A DNA stretch of 58,418 bases. It comes from Fennellomyces sp. T-0311. Lineage: Eukaryota > Mucoromycota > Mucoromycetes > Mucorales > Lichtheimiaceae. Both the position numbers and the translations under genes were made by a program. The DNA is taken from assembly GCA_025266875.1 (NCBI GenBank), contig JALLLT010000089.1, positions 1 to 58,418 on the forward strand, given 5' to 3'. The notes beneath the pieces were generated by a model, which saw nothing but the letters and a program-made list of their open reading frames with translations, had not been told where the DNA came from and searched no databases. Positions 47,145 through 58,137 of this stretch are shown one piece after another. Within the stretch, counting starts at the first letter, position 1. Every line of letters starts with the position of its first letter.

Positions 47145-48385
47145 ATGCAACCCAATTTTTACTACTACGAATCTGGCAAGAAGTACTACCGTGAAGTGCC
47201 AAACGAAATGGAAGAAGTTGTTCGTGACAATTGTACCGGCCTTCAGGCTAGTTCATCGACTGCTGTGCAAGAAGATGAATATGTTTGGACGCTTCGTTAT
47301 AAGCAAGATACCGTCGCAAAATTCGTTGACAGCCTACAAAATGGAAAGGCCAAGAACGTCCATCAGGCATACCAGAAGAGCCATATTGGCAAGTCAACCG
47401 CCTATAGACTGAAGGACATGATGATTGCGAAACCAGATGTCACTCCTGGACTCAAGCCACGAAATAAGGTTCAATCTATCGAGCTCTCCATTGAGCAGAA
47501 AAGCTTTCTTGCTGCATATGTTGAGCACTACAGTCCACGTGTTGTTTTAAAGGAGGTAATAAGTGCGTTCATTAAGAACTTCAGAGGTAAGTCATAATCT
47601 ATTGATCCAGGCAATGTCAGTAACTCGATGAACGTCTAGAACAACCAGTTACCAATAATACGATCCAATCCTACCTGAAGCAAAACTATGCGTTTGTCCT
47701 CAAGATTGCGTCCCAACCAGAAATTCCAGAAGAAGATCGATCCTTGGTCTACGAAGAACGGGTGAAATTTCTGAGAGCCCTACGGGATAACCAAGTGGAC
47801 TACGGCAAAAACTGTGTTTTTCTGGATGGATGCAAACTATCCAAAGACGAGGTCAAGATTGCCACCAAAGAAAGCAAAAAGAAAAAGGACACCTTTATCT
47901 CGTTAGGCAGCTTTGTGTGCTTCTGTGCTGACGGTGTGCTCGGGTTTTCGCAGGAAGCATTTCTAGCACCGGCAATGAAGAAACGCCCGAATGTTGAGAT
48001 GGTTGGACCCGCTCAGGGTACAAGACTTGACCATTTCCGACTGTTTGTTGCTGAGGTGATTCGAATTCTCGAGGAACCTCAACAAACTAGACACTACTTT
48101 GTCATGGAGAATTTTTCCTGGAGCTCTGATTGGAAGGTCATTGAAGCAATCGTAAAGGCCGGCCATACTCCAGTGATCGTTCCTGCAAAATCGACCTTTT
48201 TGATTCCCAGCATAGCCTTTTGGCAGAAGGTGAAGAATGAGATGCGAAAAGCTCCATTCAGGAGTCCTAAGGACGATCTTGTGGAGCGCATAAAGCAGGT
48301 GGTTTGCTCAATCAGCCACAGTGACTGTCAGACTTGGATAGCTGAATGTATGATGATGTTTGAGGATTACCATCCACAGGAATAA
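47145..48385 (+). CDS. Tc1-like protein with altered catalytic residues, copy 2 (395 aa, intact)
   Basis: Exons 47145-47586 and 47640-48385 join in frame (FRE-QPVTNNTIQSYLK) with no stop. The N-terminus (MQPNFYYYESGKKYYREV) matches copy 1. The HTH region is DEYVWTLRYKQDTVAKF ... HIGKSTAYRLKDMM. The DDE-like half aligns with the family I transposase: NCVFLDGCKL keeps the first Asp, but HYFVMENFSW has Glu in place of the second Asp, and FLIPSIAFWQKVKNEM has Ile where FLNPIEKVW has the catalytic Glu. The fold seems retained (GTRLDHFRLFVAEVIRIL, VPAKSTFLIP) while catalysis is unlikely. It could be a non-catalytic DNA-binding derivative, a regulator, or a protein using altered chemistry. The open two-exon structure argues against mere decay. 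Confidence 0.8.
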
Positions 48386-48633
48386 AAGTCCAATATTGTT
48401 CACTGGAAATGACATGTGCTCCTTTGCTTTTTTGCATTGTTAAAAACTGTTTTTGGACTGAGGACTCTTTTTCCCGATATTTCAACCCTTTTACGGTTAC
48501 TGTGTGCAACGCTTTCTATGGATCATCATTCTCCCGTCCAATAAACGTCGTTTCCAACACGATTTCCAATCTCCACGCTGTCCAATTTCCTTTTTGCCTC
48601 GAAAATTTTTCTCATTTGGAACTGAAATGACTG
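47145..48633 (+). mobile_element. Tc1-like element of the divergent family (copy 2; 5' end undefined)
   Basis: Ends ...GAACTGAAATGACTG followed by TA (48634-48635), the inverse of the terminus at 37739. The last 188 bp (48446-48633) match 37739-37926 without gaps and with three mismatches. The 5' terminal repeat upstream of 47145 was not found. Confidence 0.75.
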
Positions 48634-48635
48634 TA

Positions 48636-49200
48636 TAGCGATGGGCTTCTGATTTTCAAAATAGCAAGGTAATGAGTGTGATATCAACTGCGACACTCCT
48701 TTTTAATCCCCAACTCAACAATCCCATTCAAAACAACATTAATTATGCGATGCTCCCAAAACTTCGTCATAATTATTAATAATCCTGCCAGTTCCCTCAA
48801 CCAGCGACTCTTTGTTTCAGATAGTTCTGGTTTCTCGCAATCGCCGCCAGGAACAGGAATAGCAATCCACACAACATTACAATCTCTACTCCCTGCCCTA
48901 TTTGGTTCCTCACGTCAGTTTCTTCTGTTATGAATTCGGCATTAACGACATATAGCATTGCACCTTTTTCTATGTCTTATTGTTGATATGACGCCGTCGC
49001 TATTGTGCTTTATGTAGACGTACTAAATTAGTACACAAACCAGAGCAGTTCGCACTTCACAAACGTATCAAACATATTGATATCAGAAACACCAATTATG
49101 TCAACCTCGTTTATGTTTCAGCCATAGCAATACAAGGCAGCCATTTGCATTTTTCACTTATGATGCCATACATATGCACAGTCGTCTCGTATAAACATAA
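48636..49200. other. Spacer without recognised gene
   Basis: No coding frame with support and no repeat recognised. Confidence 0.4.
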
Positions 49201-49278
49201 AAAAGGGCTCATCGCTGGTGCATGGTCGTCGAGTACACATTGTATCTCGATACTCGCGCACCAACGATGAGCCCTTTT
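49201..49278. other. Long hairpin with T-run end
   Basis: AAAAGGGCTCATCG then CTGGTGC (49201-49221) pairs with GCACCAACGATGAGCCC then TTTT (49258-49278), 20 of 21 positions. An inner pairing CGAGTA (49230-49235) with TACTCG (49251-49256) extends it. Pre-miRNA-like geometry; no flanking gene. Confidence 0.85.
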
Positions 49279-49704
49279 CTGAAACTTTTCATTCTTACAC
49301 AAGATCAATAACTTGGTGACAGACCCTTAATTCCGCCAATTAATTAATCAGCCACAACGCTTTTGTTTCTTGCCGATACCAAGTGCATCGCCTTCAGCAA
49401 TGCAGCCTCGACTTTTCAACCTCATTTACATCTTCATTTCAGTTACTAGCTTCTCATGATTATGACGTGCGACATTTGCAACAATAAATAAGACACATCT
49501 TTTTAACGTATGCTAATGCCTTAAAATTCTGCATTTGTTTCTAATTCATTCCATTTCATACCAACACATATCTGTTTCACACTGGCATATATCCATTTTT
49601 CACCAATACCATGATTTTCATATTTGAGTGCTGTCCTGAAGAGCGTAATTCCCCAAAAAATATTACTTTCGCTAATTGTACCAAGTCATTGCATCTATTC
49701 TTCT
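49279..49704. other. Spacer without recognised gene
   Basis: AT-rich, nothing supported. Confidence 0.4.
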
Positions 49705-49829
49705 CGGGTCGGATATCCGGTATGGGCCTTCGGGTCTTACGGGTCTTTTACGGGTACGGGTCGACTTCTTCAAAGCCGGGTATGGGTTAGCCGATACCCG
49801 ACCCAATACCCGAAATGCGATACCCTAAT
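49705..49829. mobile_element. hAT-like terminal fragment
   Basis: On the minus strand it starts TAGGGTATCGCATTTCGGG and is dense in cgggtatcgg/gggtattgggtc words, the same style as the hAT arms at 2462 and 3750-3900 but a different sequence. No partner end or transposase nearby, so probably a solo end or a very short derivative. Confidence 0.5.
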
Positions 49830-50063
49830 TAAAATACACACAGCATTTGATAGATATGTAATAGTATTATTTTTCTCTATCTCGTATTCCTACTAAATAG
49901 TAAGATACTTAACCATTATTTATCAAGTATATGTATAACAAATTATCGACAGGGATTTTTACATAACAGTATGTTTTTTAATAGGATATGTATACTTCTT
50001 TCATAAGACATTTCAGTAGTATTTTTTTGGATAGTACTTTAATGTCCTGTGTGTTCGACCTGT

Positions 50064-50270
50064 TTGTTCAATAAGCCATTTGTTCAATAATACGCTTATT
50101 CAATGACACGCTTATTCAATGACACGTTTGTTTAATGATACGCTTATCTAATACCGTTGAATAAGCATATCACTGAATAAGCATATCATTGAATAAGCAT
50201 ATCATTGAATAAGCATATCATTGAACAATCGTATCACTGAATAACCATATCATTAAATAAGCGTATCATT
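50064..50270. repeat. 16-bp minisatellite arranged as an inverted pair
   Basis: From 50159 to 50270 about seven units of GAATAAGCATATCATT; from 50064 to 50154 about five units of the reverse complement (ATTCAATGACACGCTT type). The array can fold at ~50156. Confidence 0.88.
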
Positions 50271-50325
50271 GTACAAATATTCTATTATCTAAAACACTGT
50301 TCTATAAAATACTATTAAATAGAAA

Positions 50326-50383
50326 CACAATAACGAAAAAAAGATGAATTGACAGTTTTTCGTCTTTTTTTTTCGTTATTGTG
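50326..50383. other. Hairpin with A/T tracts
   Basis: CACAATAACGAAAAAAAGA pairs with TCTTTTTTTTTCGTTATTGTG across a short spacer. It lies just after the palindromic minisatellite. Confidence 0.75.
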
Positions 50384-50606
50384 ATACATGCTAACAAACC
50401 TAATTGCATCCTACTGGATACCGTGCTTGCTAGAACAGAAGCTTTTGAGGAAGACATTTTATTAACTTTCGAAATGCCAACTACTTCATGAAATGTAGTC
50501 AGAGTCAAAATATGTTTGTAATTCGTTTTAGAATACATAAATTTCCTTAAATATCTTTTATTATCCTTTCTTACTATTTGAAATCCAAAGATCGTTCTGT
50601 ACATCA

Positions 50607-51218
50607 CTAAGAGATGGCTTCATCGTCTGACGAGATAAAAATAGGCATGGATGCATCCCCAATTACACCATCCTGCAATTTGTATTCGTCGTTCTCCAGC
50701 ACCCCAGCCGCATCCTCCAGATTATCTTCAGCCTCACTGTCCATATTTTGAGGCAACAGCATATGAAGAACAACAGTTTCACCAGAAAAAAGATGCAAAG
50801 AGTATGGAATCTTGGTGCTCAGGAAAGATTGGAATTCCAAAACGGTGCCTGGATGCAGTGCTTGTGCAATAAGGTTCGTCACAAGCAAGCCCGTGATACG
50901 AACTTTTCTTTTTGGAGCACGTTGAACAAGGTCCATCTGGTCATGCTTTTGCTCTGGTAAAAGTTGCATAAAGCGGTCCAACATCAGCATGAAAACGTAT
51001 CCAGAAACTTCCTTAATCATTCCTTCTAGTTCTGGTGTGCTGTTTTCTGAAGTATCGACGAAATCTAACTGTGCCTCGTGAAGCAAAAAGCTGACAGCAG
51101 CAGCACTGCGAACATTCTCCCCAAAGAAATCCATATTTCTGTGATACCCTTTGAAAAATTTGGTCTTCAGATCTATGAAGCTCATTCTAATGTCGAAAAG
51201 GCTTTTCGTTTGCACCAT
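50607..51218 (-). CDS. Orphan hypothetical protein, 203 aa
   Basis: A single open minus-strand frame from the ATG at 51218 to the stop at 50607. The first half is mixed, with aromatic residues (FFKGYHRNMDFFGENVRSAAA). The middle is hydrophobic but not a clear membrane helix (GYVFMLMLDRFMQLLPEQ; RITGLLVTNLIAQAL). A basic patch APKRKVRI lies at ~residue 105. The last 45 residues are acidic (DSEAEDNLEDAAGVLENDE) and the end reads SMPIFISSDDEAIS, which resembles a SUMO-interacting motif (hydrophobic core followed by acidic residues). No known family recognised. A solo LTR lies ~200 bp upstream. It could be host-derived or a leftover transposon accessory gene. Confidence 0.5.
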   Translation of the reverse strand: MVQTKSLFDIRMSFIDLKTKFFKGYHRNMDFFGENVRSAAAVSFLLHEAQLDFVDTSENSTPELEGMIKEVSGYVFMLMLDRFMQLLPEQKHDQMDLVQRAPKRKVRITGLLVTNLIAQALHPGTVLEFQSFLSTKIPYSLHLFSGETVVLHMLLPQNMDSEAEDNLEDAAGVLENDEYKLQDGVIGDASMPIFISSDDEAIS

Positions 51219-51425
51219 TATGATTGCGTTTTTGAAACGATTGCGATGGTTGTCCGTGCTTCGAATGTCGACTCGATTGCGTTCTCAGTAACGTGCGTTA
51301 ACATCCATCTACATCATTTCTTCTATAAGTACTTGTTCATGACATAGATTGCTGGATGCGCTTACAGTGCAGCTAGTGAAAAATTTTGTAAATAACAAAG
51401 TTAAGTCCAGGGCCTGTCTTTAACT

Positions 51426-51726
51426 TGTATTATTACACGTGTGTTATCTGGTTTAGATAGTGATAGAAGAACAAATAGAAGAGACAATAGGAATCCTTTG
51501 AGACACGGATTTATTCTGAATAACAGATCGAGTTCAACTATTAATTCAATATTCCTTTTATACTGAGCAATACGTTGTACGGATTGCACCATCCATGATT
51601 CTAAGTGACAATGTAGTACGGATTGCACCATCCTTGATTCTGAACGCGCATTAAGCTGAGTGCGACTCGGTATTTTAATCTTCCATTTTCGGACTTAACT
51701 CTTGGACATCACAACACGGTTACACG
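51426..51726 (-). repeat. Putative solo LTR (minus strand)
   Basis: On the minus strand it starts TGTTGTGATGTCC (51726), has TATAAAAGG near 51565, AATAAATCC near 51515, and ends ...AATAATACA (51426). TG...CA ends with TATA and poly(A) signals in order fit an LTR. Inside is a direct repeat of about 20 bp (gtacggattgcaccatcc at 51578 and 51614). No internal retroelement genes next to it; a 5-bp duplication was not seen. Confidence 0.55.
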
Positions 51727-52304
51727 ACAAAGCTGTGATGACCCTCTAATTATAATCTATTCTAAGAAAACACGAGCAATAGCTTAGGTATGTTGCGACA
51801 AGCTTTATTATTGAGTGTAAGATGGACCTCGTTCTATATATCAAAGCACCAGAGAAAATAGCTTGCCTTCATTATGCAGTTTACAGTCATGTTTATACCT
51901 TAATTCGCTTATCTGCCATGACTTCATCCAGTGACCACCAATATTAGACATACTATATTTATTACGATGAGTATGTGCTTATCAGAGTAATAGAATTTGG
52001 GGTAATGCAGTGCCACAGTTCCCGAAATATACTCTAGATATATCACTACACAGTAACGCGTTCTTCCCATAAACCCAACTCGATCCTAACGGCAAATAAC
52101 CTAGTCAACTAATCCAGATTACTTCACTTACCGTATGACTTTTATTGCCCAATTCTACCACATATAATGACCGTAGCATCTGTTAATCAATTACACGAAA
52201 TGTTAGTATTATGCAATTCATCTTCCCGACTGAACCGTATGCTTAAAGAGCTTGAGAGGGATACTAAAGTATAACCTACTGACCATTCAGGTGCAATGAT
52301 TTGG
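51727..52304. other. Spacer without recognised gene
   Basis: AT-rich; probably includes the unidentified 3' end of the KDZ element that follows. Confidence 0.4.
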
Positions 52305-55300
52305 TAAAAATAAAAAAGGGTGGATCTATATACTCGTTAGCATTGCTTTTACTCGTGATGATACTATCGATGTACTCACTTATTGCGATTCACTTGTTAA
52401 ATCGCCCAAGTCGATTTCCAGTTCTTCTTCTTCCTCTTCTTCTTCTACTCTTCTTACTTCATCGTCATGTTCTCCCTCTAAACAACAGCGACGGCAGTTG
52501 CAATGTCATCTATAGATGGTACATATGCGGTGTCCGGATCTTCATCAATGGCAGAATCTTGGCCAGAGAGAACCAGAAAATCAGGCTGTCTTCGTAGCCA
52601 TCTTGCTCTGCATGAGCCCTCCTTGATGTGGAGCAGTGCTTTTTCTTGCGTCGATAGCCATTGCTTCAAATGGTTATGTCGCTGCTGCAAGATGTGCACA
52701 CGTGCCTTATCTTCCTAGTCCGAGCTATGTTCCAGGGTGCGCAGCGCATTATTGATCGCGTCAAGGTTCGTTTTTCTGTACGTTAGCACGTTTGTCGCCT
52801 CTCGCTATTACGATAGATATACGTAAATATGCAAAGTTCAATTTGTATATCAGGATCTAGCTACCTGCACCATTTGCATTTATTCCAATGCACGGTTCCG
52901 GCGATGGAATGCTTCAAACGGCTTGTTTGTGCGATTTTCGATGTTTGCACTGGCTCGGAAAGATCCGTTGCGCGATAGCACCTCTTTAGTATCCAATGGC
53001 ATTGGAGGAACTTCAGATGGTACATCTTGCCTGCCCGGTGTTGTCCTCTCGTTAGAATATATTATCCTTGATGTATTCGATTACGACAAACCTTCAATAA
53101 ATGCACTTCGTGTACTGTTATACACGTCAACAGCATTGTTATACATGCCAACTGCTTTTTGCACTGCTGCTGCTGCTTGCTTCTGCGTCCTTGTAAGTGC
53201 GACAGTGCGGGCTTGCCCTAATAATGTTACCATATATTTAGAATATAGTATTAAATTCACTATAAATATACATTACCAGAGTACTTTTTCCACATACTTA
53301 CACGAACGAGGTCGTATACAACAACAGCAGCACGAATGCGCTCATATGTATACTATATACGCTTGCTGTGCTTTTCTAGGGCGGTCTTTGGGCGGTTGGC
53401 TGGGCGTTCGAGGGTTGGATCAAGAGTCTTGATCAAGGTGATCCACTCAGCTACTAGATTTCGCTGTCTATTGAGAGACAGGGCCTGCAACTGCTTACAG
53501 GCATGCTGATAAACAGCTGCGGCTGACTGCCATCTCTTGACAAGCGAAGCACCTAAGAAGCATACCAGAAACACAGAAGCGTTTTGGATATGCAATTTAC
53601 CAATCTTCTCAATCTTCCTACTAGCATAGTAGTTTAGGCCCAAGGTCAAAACTAACAGGCGATTTTCCAGGGACATGTATCTTGTACTGGAGGCATATCC
53701 ACCAAGGAAAGACCACAAGCGCTCAAGACACTCCCCATCTGATAAACTGAACCCATTACAAGCATATGGATGATGATCTGCTTGGCAACTGGGTTCATGG
53801 CCGAAGATATGGAATATACTTACAGCTAGAGGAGCGTCGGCTATACCGCTTAATTCGACAGTATCCTTTTAAAGAAAAGGATGGGAAATAAATTTTTTTA
53901 GCATACAATCGTAGCTTTATTACTTATCTGACAGCTTACCGAGAGTGCAGGACGCAGACGACAGGCTACATCATACATTATGGCGATGTGTGAGCCGTGC
54001 TTCTTTACAATCTGGTTGAGAATGCTTGTAACATCGTTAAAGCTAATGGTTTTACAGTAAATAGTTAGTACATCCGCGGCTATAATAAATTGTTGCGTAC
54101 CTCTCGCCAGGGGTGATGATGTTCGTCATCTGCAAAGGGACCTCGTGGCGGCACATTGCACCAACTACACCCTTGATCCGAAGACCTTTCGCTTTGTTGC
54201 TGCTGCTCTTAGCTCGGAGTGCCCGATAGCCAGGACAGCCAACAGTTGCCTGTATGTTATATTTAGCATATAGCGAAAATAATCCCCTTTATACGGTATA
54301 TCTGCTGCTGCCGAGCAATCCTTTCTTTGTCAGCTTGCCAATAAGGCCCTTCAACATAATCGTTGCTTGGGTCGTTATCGACTCGGTGGCTTGCGACGCG
54401 ATCGAACTGGCGAAGTGAGCTATTGCCATCCACATTTATGATAAGCCTGTCCCCGTTGGGATCCGCGGCCTAATAATGATACACCATAAATATCATCATC
54501 TGTTATTTCATACAGCAAAACTTACTTTCGGTCCACAAGCAGGACAAGGCACCGTCTTCTTTTGTGCTTTGGTCAAATGAACTTTGCACAGACAATCGAC
54601 GTCAGCATCCACCATCAGCATAATCCTTTGGTAAGCAGGAAGTATGCTCCCAAGGATGTTGGCAATTGAGCGAGGGAGAGGATCCTAAACTTATTTTAAC
54701 TACAATATTATCATTAGGAATATTATTTACGTACCTCGCTATTACGATGGATATTTTCAATATACTCAACTATCTTTGAAATGGAAACTTGAATGTCAAT
54801 TCTTAGAACTGACATTCGTTCCATCAAAGATAGATGGATGGCAGAATTAGGATCGATAGGGCTGGATGGGAACATATGATGCTCCAACAGAGTAATTGGC
54901 AGTGATGCTACCCCCAAACTGTTGTCACAGTAGTTCACGTCTATCTTCTTTGTACCTATGGTAATAATAATACAGAACCAGCTCTTCATCAGTATCTACA
55001 CAGTACAAATCCACTTTATCGGCAATTACCATAGTCGAAGATACACGTGATCTGTTTGACATGTGGAATCTCCACGGAGCAAGTACATCGGCGCGTAACT
55101 AGTTCGTACGTACGCGAGTCTGGATTACCATGTGCGATCTCATGCAAGTACGCCTTCTTCAGATCGCCGTATGAGTTAGCCCAGTTGATGGCTGTGCTAT
55201 CACTGGCGGTCAACTGAGCACTCGCCACAGTATATGTTCCTGAGAAAGATGGTCGGCGATGGTTGGCGTTGGGCAACTGACGTTCTTCGCTAACTGGAAA

Positions 55301-55687
55301 AGCTGCAGAAGCAATTGATTGCGAGTGCTGAGCATCAACCATGGGAGCTGCAGCCACTTCATCGCCTTGGCTTACGGAAAAAGTTGGAGGTGTGGAAGCC
55401 AGAGGTGCGTCATCGTCACCAAAATCCAACTCAAAATCGTCGTAATCCATTGATTCATGACGTTGCGTCTCGGTCTCCTCGAAGTTGCGATGTTCATCAA
55501 CGATTGCCGAGTGCGTCGAATCGTTGTTGCTACGAGTTGGTAGTGCGCCATCATGGAAAGCAGAGCTCACAATTGTAATGCGAGGTGCTTTTGAGGGCGA
55601 CAGCTCCACTTCTTCACCATCCTCAAAGAAAGAGCCGCTGGTAGCGATGCAGCGTTTGCGTGCTTTTCTAACATATATGTCGCTCAT
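52305..55687 (-). pseudogene. KDZ transposase, copy 2 (different subfamily)
   Basis: Minus-strand exons from ATG 55687 (MSDIYVRKARKRC). An acidic N-terminus leads to a CxC-type region (TRRCTCSVEIPHVKQITC, then KKIDVNYCDNSLG, ITLLEHHMFPSSPIDP). VDADVDCLCKVH and TVPCPACGPK follow. The core: IINVDGNSSLRQFDR (Asp, ~54450), VVGAMCRHEVPLQM, IAIMYDVACRLRPAL (Asp, ~53975), FHIFGHEPSCQADHHPY, SLSDGECLERLWSFLGGY (Glu, ~53725). C-terminal helical exons run on (ASLVKRWQSAAAVYQHA ... PFEAFHRRNRALE). An in-frame TAA at 53083-53081 (EGLS-stop-SNTSRII) sits in otherwise natural sequence. The acidic end near 52400-52500 is hard to join. Only a handful of motifs are shared with copy 1. Confidence 0.82.
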
Positions 55688-55739
55688 AGCAAGTAGATAA
55701 ATATTAAGATAGAACAAGAGTAGCTTGATAACGCTTTGT

Positions 55740-55920
55740 TTATTAATTTTAACCGCTGAGAGGATTTTCTCGCTATACTGCTATACTCAGCATGACGGAT
55801 AGGTGCCAGATAGGCGCCCGGATAGGTGGCAGATCGTAAGCCACTCGGTAATCCGCCAATTTTTTTAGTTGATAAAGTGTTAGGATTCTGAGCCAGATTA
55901 GGTGGCTTCTTGTTATCATA
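55740..55920. other. KDZ 5' flank with short GC-rich repeats
   Basis: Words gataggtgccagataggcgcccggataggtggc near 55797-55830 form short imperfect repeats. This may be the KDZ terminus, but it does not match copy 1 ends. Confidence 0.3.
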
Positions 55921-56159
55921 CAGTGGAACCCTGCTTTTTTCACCCCCACTTTTTGCACACCTCCGCTTTTTGCATCAAGCTTGGGCAAAAACTCGCTCAG
56001 TACTTAAGAAAATTGCACACCCCGCTTTTTGCACTTTGCACTTCCAAAATTGGGATGTGCAATTTTCCGCTTATATTGTATTTCCATATATCTGGCTGCT
56101 GATAGCGAGATTCGAATGGAGTAGCTTCATCTATAACACGTGGCAGAAGTATACTGTTT

Positions 56160-56429
56160 TTATTGGTTGAAAAAAGATGTCAGCACCGATTGGCTTGCCC
56201 GACTCTTCTTATGAAAATCATCGCGCACTTTCCGCAAGTCATCTTTGAGTTTTCCATGCTCTAGTTCGTTCAAAACACTAAGCACACTATCAATCATACT
56301 GGCTTTTTCTTTAAACGTGTACTCTGGAATGAGGGAAGCAACAGTATCCTGCTGCTGTGACTCATCACCTGCTTCTACGGAAGATTCACTTGCAAGCTTG
56401 TCGTATTCCCGACATACACCGTTATCCAT
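56160..56429 (-). CDS. Possible C-terminal ORF of the pogo-like element
   Basis: 89 codons: acidic start, a helical stretch (EYTFKEKASMIDSVLSVLNELEHGKLKDDLRK split over two helices) and the end QSVLTSFFNQ, which resembles the C-termini of some pogo transposases. It may be a C-terminal exon displaced from the main frame by an LTR-like insertion at 56578-56771. Confidence 0.4.
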   Translation of the reverse strand: MDNGVCREYDKLASESSVEAGDESQQQDTVASLIPEYTFKEKASMIDSVLSVLNELEHGKLKDDLRKVRDDFHKKSRASQSVLTSFFNQ

Positions 56430-56577
56430 GGTTACATGCTTTTCCTTAGTCCTTGTTTATATCCGTTGTTATTGAGACATCAACAACCGTACAGTTATCG
56501 ATTGCCTTATTCGCTTGCATGTGCAACCTTGACCCGGCTTTACCGATCATGCAGGGCAACTCCGTTAACTAAGGCTT

Positions 56578-56771
56578 TGTATGACCTTCGGCCTCATTAA
56601 CATTAAACGGCAAGGTCATTAGAGACTCGGCGATAACATGGATCTTTGGACTATTAGACAAAAGTATTCATCTTCTCCGTCTCGACTCATCATCATTATA
56701 AATAGAGAGTAGTTTTCCTCAATAAAACATTATCTTATTTTTGGTCTCGTCTTTCGAAAGCCTTTTTCTCA
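56578..56771 (+). repeat. Possible short solo LTR
   Basis: TGTATGACCTTCGGCC at the start, TATAAATAGAGAG at ~56697 and AATAAAAC at ~56720, ending ...TTTCTCA. This is LTR-like promoter and poly(A) order. No target duplication seen. Confidence 0.4.
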
Positions 56772-57279
56772 TTAAGCGATACCACAAAGCTCCTCCTCGA
56801 GGAGAGTACTGATAATTTTATCATTGGAAAGCACTTGATGACAAGCACTAGCTTCCTCAAGTGGATTTGTGTCAAAGTCTATGGCTTCTGCAGAATCTTC
56901 TCCATAAATGTGATTCAAATGGTCACGGATCTGATTCAGTGCTACTTCTTCTGCTGCATCTAATCCAACATCAGTACCCTCACCCTCCCCATCCAGCACT
57001 TTCGTTTTTCTAAAGCAGTTGGTGATAGTGGTTGGTGTAACCTTATTCCAAGCACAATGTGCCCACCTAAGACCTGTAAGGACGTCAACACGAAATGTGT
57101 TTCCATCATTTGCAGTAAGGCCTTTCTCCATGCGAAACTTGATCTTTTCATATGCATGTTCATACTGTAGATTCCTATTGATTTAATAGCAGATAAATTA
57201 AATTACTGTCAAATTATGTTAGGCAGATAATGACAACATACTTGGCGTGCACTTTAAAGCTCTTAATGATGCCAGCATC
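56772..57279 (-). pseudogene. pogo-like transposase C-terminal exons
   Basis: From the Merlin border, the minus strand reads DAGIIKSFKVHAK (the QP.DAGII..FK box of DDE_1 transposases). After an intron come NLQYEHAYEKIKFRMEKG, RVDVLTGLRWAHCAWNKVTPTT and ITNCFRKTKVL, then an acidic region ending EEELCGIA at 56772. The W..V.P.TI.NCFRK motif is characteristic of pogo/Tigger/jerky proteins. The catalytic Asp residues would lie upstream, beyond the Merlin insertion, and are not in this window. Confidence 0.82.
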
Positions 57280-58137
57280 GGCTATGGTGTATTATAGGTC
57301 CCACGCGATAGCGCCTGAACTAGCAGTCACACCGTTACCATATTTGGACCACATGTTACCACGCATCTTGGCATCTCAGAACATAAAACAGAATTCCAAA
57401 AGAAGAAAAACTCATGACGTTCTGCGTGTTTAAAAAGTATGTATAGGTATGAAAAATTTTTATCAATTCTTACTTTTTTGCTAATCTTGCTTTAATATTA
57501 TATACTACTTGATTAAATGCTTATATACCTTATTAGAGTACTTTTTTCTGCTCTATTTAGTGGAGCTATTTGTGAAACATTTTTTTCTAACATATTCATG
57601 AACTTTTATACTTATAGAAAGATCAAATTGATAAAATAATACATAAGTAAAATATCAGCATAAGTGTGTTTATAGAAAGAATATTCTCATATGGGTGTGT
57701 ATGTGAGAAAAATATAATCCTGTGTGTGTGTGAAAAGAATATTCTCATATAAGTGTGTATGTGAGAAAAATATCATCCTATATGTGTGTGTGGAAAGAAC
57801 GTTATCATATGAGTGTGTATGTAAGAAACATATCATCATATGCGTGTGTGTATGAGAAAAATATTATCATATGAGTGTGTATGTGAGAAAATATCATCAT
57901 ATGTTTGTGTATGGGAATAAAATCATCATATGAGTGTGTATGTGAGAAACGTATCATCATATATGTGTGTGTGTGGGAAGAATATTATCATATGAGTGTG
58001 TATGGGAAGAATATTATCATATGTTTGTGTATGGGAAGAATATTATCATATGTTTGTGTATGGGAAGAATAAGTCATTGTCTGTGTAATTGTGTATTTGT
58101 GGGAAAAATATATTATAAAGCTAGTATAGGAAGACGT
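57280..58137 (+). mobile_element. Merlin transposon copy 3 (5' part)
   Basis: Starts GGCTATGGTGTATTATAGG and follows copy 1 (8468-9385) almost base for base, including the ~30-bp minisatellite (57660-58090). It stops matching at about 58137, before the transposase gene. It interrupts the pogo-like gene. Confidence 0.9.

Larger units (their letters stand above)
55921..57279 (-). mobile_element. pogo/Tigger-like DNA transposon, 3' part
   Basis: The left end CAGTGGAACCCTGC follows TA (55919-55920), a typical pogo/Tigger terminus, and has inner gctttttgcac repeats. The minus-strand transposase C-terminus lies inside. The 5' part is cut by the Merlin copy at 57280. Confidence 0.7.
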
